64,000 bases of DNA from Pachypanchax playfairii (Eukaryota; Chordata; Actinopteri; Cyprinodontiformes; Aplocheilidae), in assembly GCA_006937955.1 (NCBI GenBank), contig SSNP01000024.1, positions 3,692,088-3,756,087 on the forward strand, given 5' to 3'. The stretch's first letter is position 1; every line of letters starts with the position of its first letter. The position numbers and the translations under genes were made by a program. This document shows, piece by piece, positions 60,128-64,000 of the stretch. The notes below the pieces were generated by a model. It searched no databases, was not told the origin of the DNA, and saw nothing but the letters and a program-made list of their open reading frames with translations.

Positions 60128-60130
<3 letters not shown>
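59838..60130. repeat. Duplicated GT-flanked repeat, copy 1
   Basis: About 293 bp beginning GGGCTTGTATTTCTGACCTC and ending at the next (GT)n tract. It contains several GGTTAG/TTAGGG-like words. It is identical by eye to 60239-60531. Confidence 0.9.
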
Positions 60131-60174
<44 letters not shown>

Positions 60175-60194
60175 GCTGTGTTTTTGTGTGTGTG

Positions 60195-60240
<46 letters not shown>
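60129..60240. repeat. (GT)n microsatellite between duplicate copies
   Basis: GT dinucleotides with a few interruptions. Similar tracts border the outer sides at about 59795-59838 and 60529-60578. Confidence 0.95.
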
Positions 60241-60241
<1 letters not shown>

Positions 60242-60528
60242 CTTGTATTTCTGACCTCCTGAGGACCAGTTTCCTGACTTTTACTATCTTTCTGGGGTCC
60301 GAGGGTTCTTGTGGGGACCGAAGCCTGGTCCCCATGAGGGGGACTCCCCTTTTTAGGGTTAGGGGTTAGGTTTATAGGTATGGTGTGAATAGAGTTTTAG
60401 TTAGTCTTAGGGTTAGTTATAGATCAGTAATGGTTAAGGTTAGGAAAAGGGTTTGGATTAGGTATAAATCTAGTTACTAAAATCAATGGAAGTCAATGGA
60501 CGGTCCCCATAAGGATACCAAAACACAC

Positions 60529-60531
<3 letters not shown>
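60239..60531. repeat. Duplicated GT-flanked repeat, copy 2
   Basis: Second copy of the 293-bp unit at 59838-60130. No difference is visible between the two, so the duplication is very recent or is an assembly artefact. Confidence 0.9.
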
Positions 60532-60580
<49 letters not shown>

Positions 60581-61450
60581 ACAGTCTCTTGACCTCAAAT
60601 AAACCGTGTTTATTTCTGTAGAACATCGAGAAAACAGCATCAAAGTTGAATACATTACTAACACTCCATAAAAACAGCAATGACAGTGACTTGATTACAA
60701 TTTGTGTCTAATAAACTACAAACGTTCCCTTTTTTCTTCTGAGGTTATAATATAACAGAAATGTTTAATAATAACTTTAACAAATGAAATTTAGACAAAT
60801 GGTGGGTTTGTAGTGTCTAAAATAAAACAAAGATAGAAATTAATAGAAGGATTATTGTGTTTCTGTTTTGTTTTGAGGACATTTTTCCTTTTGAGGTAAT
60901 TTTTAAATTAAAAAATCTAAATGATAATAAAAAGTTGATGTATAAACTGTTTAGGATCTGTTCAAAGTGAATGTTGGAGAAACGGAAATGTTAAAGCTGC
61001 TGCCAGGGGCTTGTTAGTGTCACCATGGTAACCACACACCTGTGTCTCTCACACCCTGACAAAACAGTTAATAGTCAAGTCAGGATGTTCAACAGACAGT
61101 AGAACGTCTCAAACAAACAGTCACTATATGAAAAGTAAAAGTCTTTCTGAAAAAATGCCAAAACCAAGAGGGACAGAAGTGTCTGATGATCATCTCATGT
61201 CAAAAATCTTGTGTGGAAAGTGTTTTATTGTAGTCGATATGACAAGTTAAAAACACTCTTCAACTCAAGTTTTAGAGGAAAAAGTCTGAGGTGAAATATA
61301 ATGGGAGTCTATTGGAGTCTTAAAGGATTAAAGATGAAAACAAAGATCCTGAAGCAGTGAGAATCAGACTGGATAAACAAAAACAAAAGTGTTCTGATTT
61401 ATTACCAGTATAAAAAGTGTCAAGTTGGAAAAAAAAGCTGCTTAAACTCC

Positions 61451-62037
61451 TTAAAGAGACCATTTCATACACATTTCAGGACTTTGTGGTTATTTCTTAA
61501 GTATTAACCAGTAATATGAAACATTTTATATCTAAAAACGTCAGGAAACACTGATTAACTGACCTTTCAATCTGTCTGCATTAAAATTCGGGTGGTTTTG
61601 GCTCCTTCCGTCAGGCTGCTTCATCAGCAGCTCGTTCATATTCATTGTTCGAATTTGCTGGACTCTGATTGGCTAACAAACTAGCCTATGAGAGCAAAGA
61701 ATACTGTTTCCTGCCCCGCTGTGCATGGCAACGTCAGACGTCGTGTCTTCCTGTTTGCTACGTCTTATGCTAACAGCTTTTAGCCAGCAGCATGCTAGAC
61801 GTGCTGATTTCAACTGCGGGAGCTGCTGAAAACTAACGAACAAAGGAGCTGTGACGAAACAGATACAGGCTGTTCGAATTCGGGTTTTATCACCACCTGC
61901 GTAGTTTGAGAGATAAAAACTGAAAGAGAAGTTGTTGACAGGTTTTCACACCAACTATGAAGGTAAGAACACCTGTGGAGCTAAAATATTCAACAGAAAC
62001 CTCATAAAAAACATTTTTAATGGAAGGGCCTCTTTAA
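61451..62037 (+). mobile_element. TTAA-flanked MITE family A, copy 4
   Basis: It begins TTAAAGAGACCATTTC and ends GGGCCTCTTTAA. The interior is closest to the copies at 38009 and 54978. All four copies in the window lie in plus orientation. Confidence 0.8.
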
Positions 62038-64000
62038 AAACATCAAATGACCAGTTTATTCCTGTAAAGTCCAGCTTTCTGTGACCTGTTTAAACATGTT
62101 TCTACTGGAACGTTTGATGCTATAAAATGATCCAGAAGGTTGCGTTTGCTCAAAGCTGTGGGAGACGCACTCTGAAAACTGTGACAGAAAAAAATAACCA
62201 ATAGATGGTGATTGGAAATAACAGCGCTTCAGTGCTTACGCAGGCATAACAACCCAAACTTTGATTAATAAATCTAACCAGTCGCCTGTGTAAACACATT
62301 CACTGATGTAAGAACACAAGCATTTCAAACCAAAACCAGAAGGACACAGTGATAAAACCAGCAGTGACTCACTTGTCCAACATTTCACAATGTGATGTTC
62401 AAAATGTTTGTGGTTTCTCTTGTTGAGCTTTGGCAACAACGGCGACCACAGAAGAGAAAAAAGTCGGTTTTATGAAGGATGTATTGTAACTTTTTCTGTT
62501 CTGCGTAATCCACAGGGATGTGATGGGGTTGCAACTCACTGGAGGGCCGTTAAACTGAAAACAAAACAGTGATTCAAGTGTGTGTGTGTGAGAGAGACGG
62601 TGGCTCAAAGACGTCAGAAGGACAGGACTAAAAGAAAACTATTGTTCGTAATTACAGCTTTGTGTCCACTTATAAGCTTGTACACCTGTAATCTGCACAC
62701 ACAATCCCACATTCAGAGACACACTGTAATCTCACTGCAATCATGTAAATCAAGCTCACTTTGCCTCTTTTCTCTTTTAATGAAAGACTTGTATGCTCAA
62801 TCCAATTTGCACACAAATGAAATCATTAAAGCGTTTTTTCCCTTGAGACGTTTACCCCAGAGTTATTAACTTATCTCTAAAAAACACAAGCTTTGAATCC
62901 CGAAGGAATTAACCTTTTGTGTTTGTGTCTTTAGGAAGAAAATGAAAAGGGTTGTAAGGGAAATGTGTGCATATGCTTGGCTGCAGATGTGTAAATTCAG
63001 ACTTTTTTTGCACAACAGTATCAACGTACAGGCGGGTATGCAAGGCAGCGTAGGAGAGTCAATTAGGGGACAAAAGAGGAGGAAACGGCATGCAGGGAAA
63101 AAGTCAAAGAGAGATTCGAGCAGGAAAGAAAGCTCCAACTATGTTCCTCTTGTTTCGTTTCTCTTCACTGATTCCTGCCTGCTCGGCTCCCACACAGCAG
63201 GAATGCACAGGTAACAGCACAGTGTGTGTGTCCCGTGCAAAGACACTAAGACTGACTTCTGTTCATCGCTGGAAAGTAAATAATTTAATTATTCTGAGCT
63301 ACTGAAGTGTGGATAAGAAGTTGTATTTTACATGATTTAACAAAGAATTGAATTTAAACTGGATCTTTAGGGACTTTGTGACCAGAAACCTGTTACAGAG
63401 ACACAATTTGTTGAGTATTAGCTAGTTATTCGCAAGCTGATAACTTTGATGCAAGAAGACTGTTATAAAGATGCATTTTAACCTAATTTTTTGTTGAATT
63501 TCTAAACTACAATAACAAGAAATTTTGACATATGAAATAGCATTTTTGCACAAACAAGATGGATCTTACAGAGTCGATCAACCGAAGGATGACGCACGTC
63601 TCGCGCTCGGATTCACATCTCTGCTGATTTTTTTTCTTTAAGACGTGACTTTCTGACACTGTTCGTGCTGAAATCCTGACGTTTCCTCTTTTGTCCTCCA
63701 TTTGCCAATTTTCCTCATTTTCAAACTTCACAATGAGTAAAAAATGAGTGGAAAAAAACAGCCTCAGGGAAAAAGAAAGAAAAAGTGCTGATTTAGACCA
63801 CTTTAAAAGATTAATCTGGCTGCTGGTAGCACAATATAAAGAAATTAATCGTGGTTTAAAACTTTTGCACAGCATCGTACTTTCCGAGATTTTTCAATTT
63901 GCAAGGAGATGGTAACATAATTTGAGGCATTTGAATATTTTTGAATATTTTTTTCTTATCCAACATAAACAAAATTAAGTAAAACACTACAAGAAGTTAA
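62038..64000. other. Gene-free stretch to window end
   Basis: Minus-strand frames such as 62399-62608 follow an acceptor-like TTTTGTTTTCAG but match no MNNL, signal-peptide or other domain known to me. The missing 5' exons of the Jagged-like gene were searched for here and not seen. Confidence 0.45.

Noticed and set aside
60069..60369. Cys/Val or His/Thr repeat proteins
   Set aside because: Translations of (GT)n/(CA)n microsatellites.
59838..60531. Interstitial telomere array
   Set aside because: TTAGGG-like words are few and irregular inside a dispersed-type repeat, not a tandem TTAGGG array.
62399..62608. Possible 5' exon of the Jagged-like gene after an acceptor-like sequence
   Set aside because: The peptide FNGPPVSCNPITSLWITQNR lacks MNNL features (no VCLK core, no FxWP end) and no suitable donor in phase 0 was seen.

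Overview
The window looks like teleost fish genomic DNA. Genes are split into many short exons with GT-AG introns, and intergenic and intronic DNA is AT-rich. (CA)n/(GT)n microsatellites are frequent, and the non-coding space is full of short DNA transposons (Kolobok-like, Harbinger-like, Tc1/mariner-like) and decayed LINE fragments of kinds common in fish. There is no bacterial or viral gene content. Two assembly gaps are present (10 N at 7941, 94 N at 24115).

Three protein-coding genes are supported, all on the minus strand, so each reads from high to low coordinates. (1) 4529-12488: a complete BCL11-family zinc-finger gene, best called znf296, with three coding exons and about 719 residues. 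(2) 13749-21180: a complete clasrp gene (CLK4-associating SR-rich protein), with 20 coding exons that join in frame to 643 residues. (3) 26674-46316: a Jagged-type Notch ligand, with 12 exons in frame to the stop (590 residues visible). Its 5' exons, for the signal peptide and N-terminal MNNL/C2 domain, were not found in the remaining 17.7 kb and probably lie beyond 64000. ZNF296 and CLASRP are also direct neighbours on human 19q13.3, which supports both calls.

The ligand is the most interesting object. Its DSL domain, EGF repeats 1-9, exon sizes and intron phases follow the JAG1/JAG2 plan. After the exon that ends inside EGF10, an 81-bp intron leads straight to one last exon with the transmembrane helix and a short cytoplasmic tail. 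EGF10-16 and the cysteine-rich (VWC-like) region of ordinary Jagged proteins are absent, and there is no room for them. The tail keeps a Jagged-like NNxRExxNxIxN motif. Because JAG2 and BCL11B sit together on human 14q32, which is paralogous to 19q13, this could be the 19q13-side sister of JAG2, lost in mammals (inference).

Layout: 1-3036 intergenic, with one TTAA-flanked MITE; 3037-12760 znf296 with possible 3' UTR and promoter; 13627-22500 clasrp with its probable 5' region; 22500-26673 intergenic; 26674-46316 Jagged-like gene, whose introns hold tandem MITEs, LINE debris and further MITEs; 46317-64000 upstream intron or intergenic DNA dominated by transposons (Harbinger-like 48.3 kb, THAP-bearing Kolobok-like 51.3 kb, a four-copy MITE family) and a duplicated GT-flanked repeat at 60 kb.
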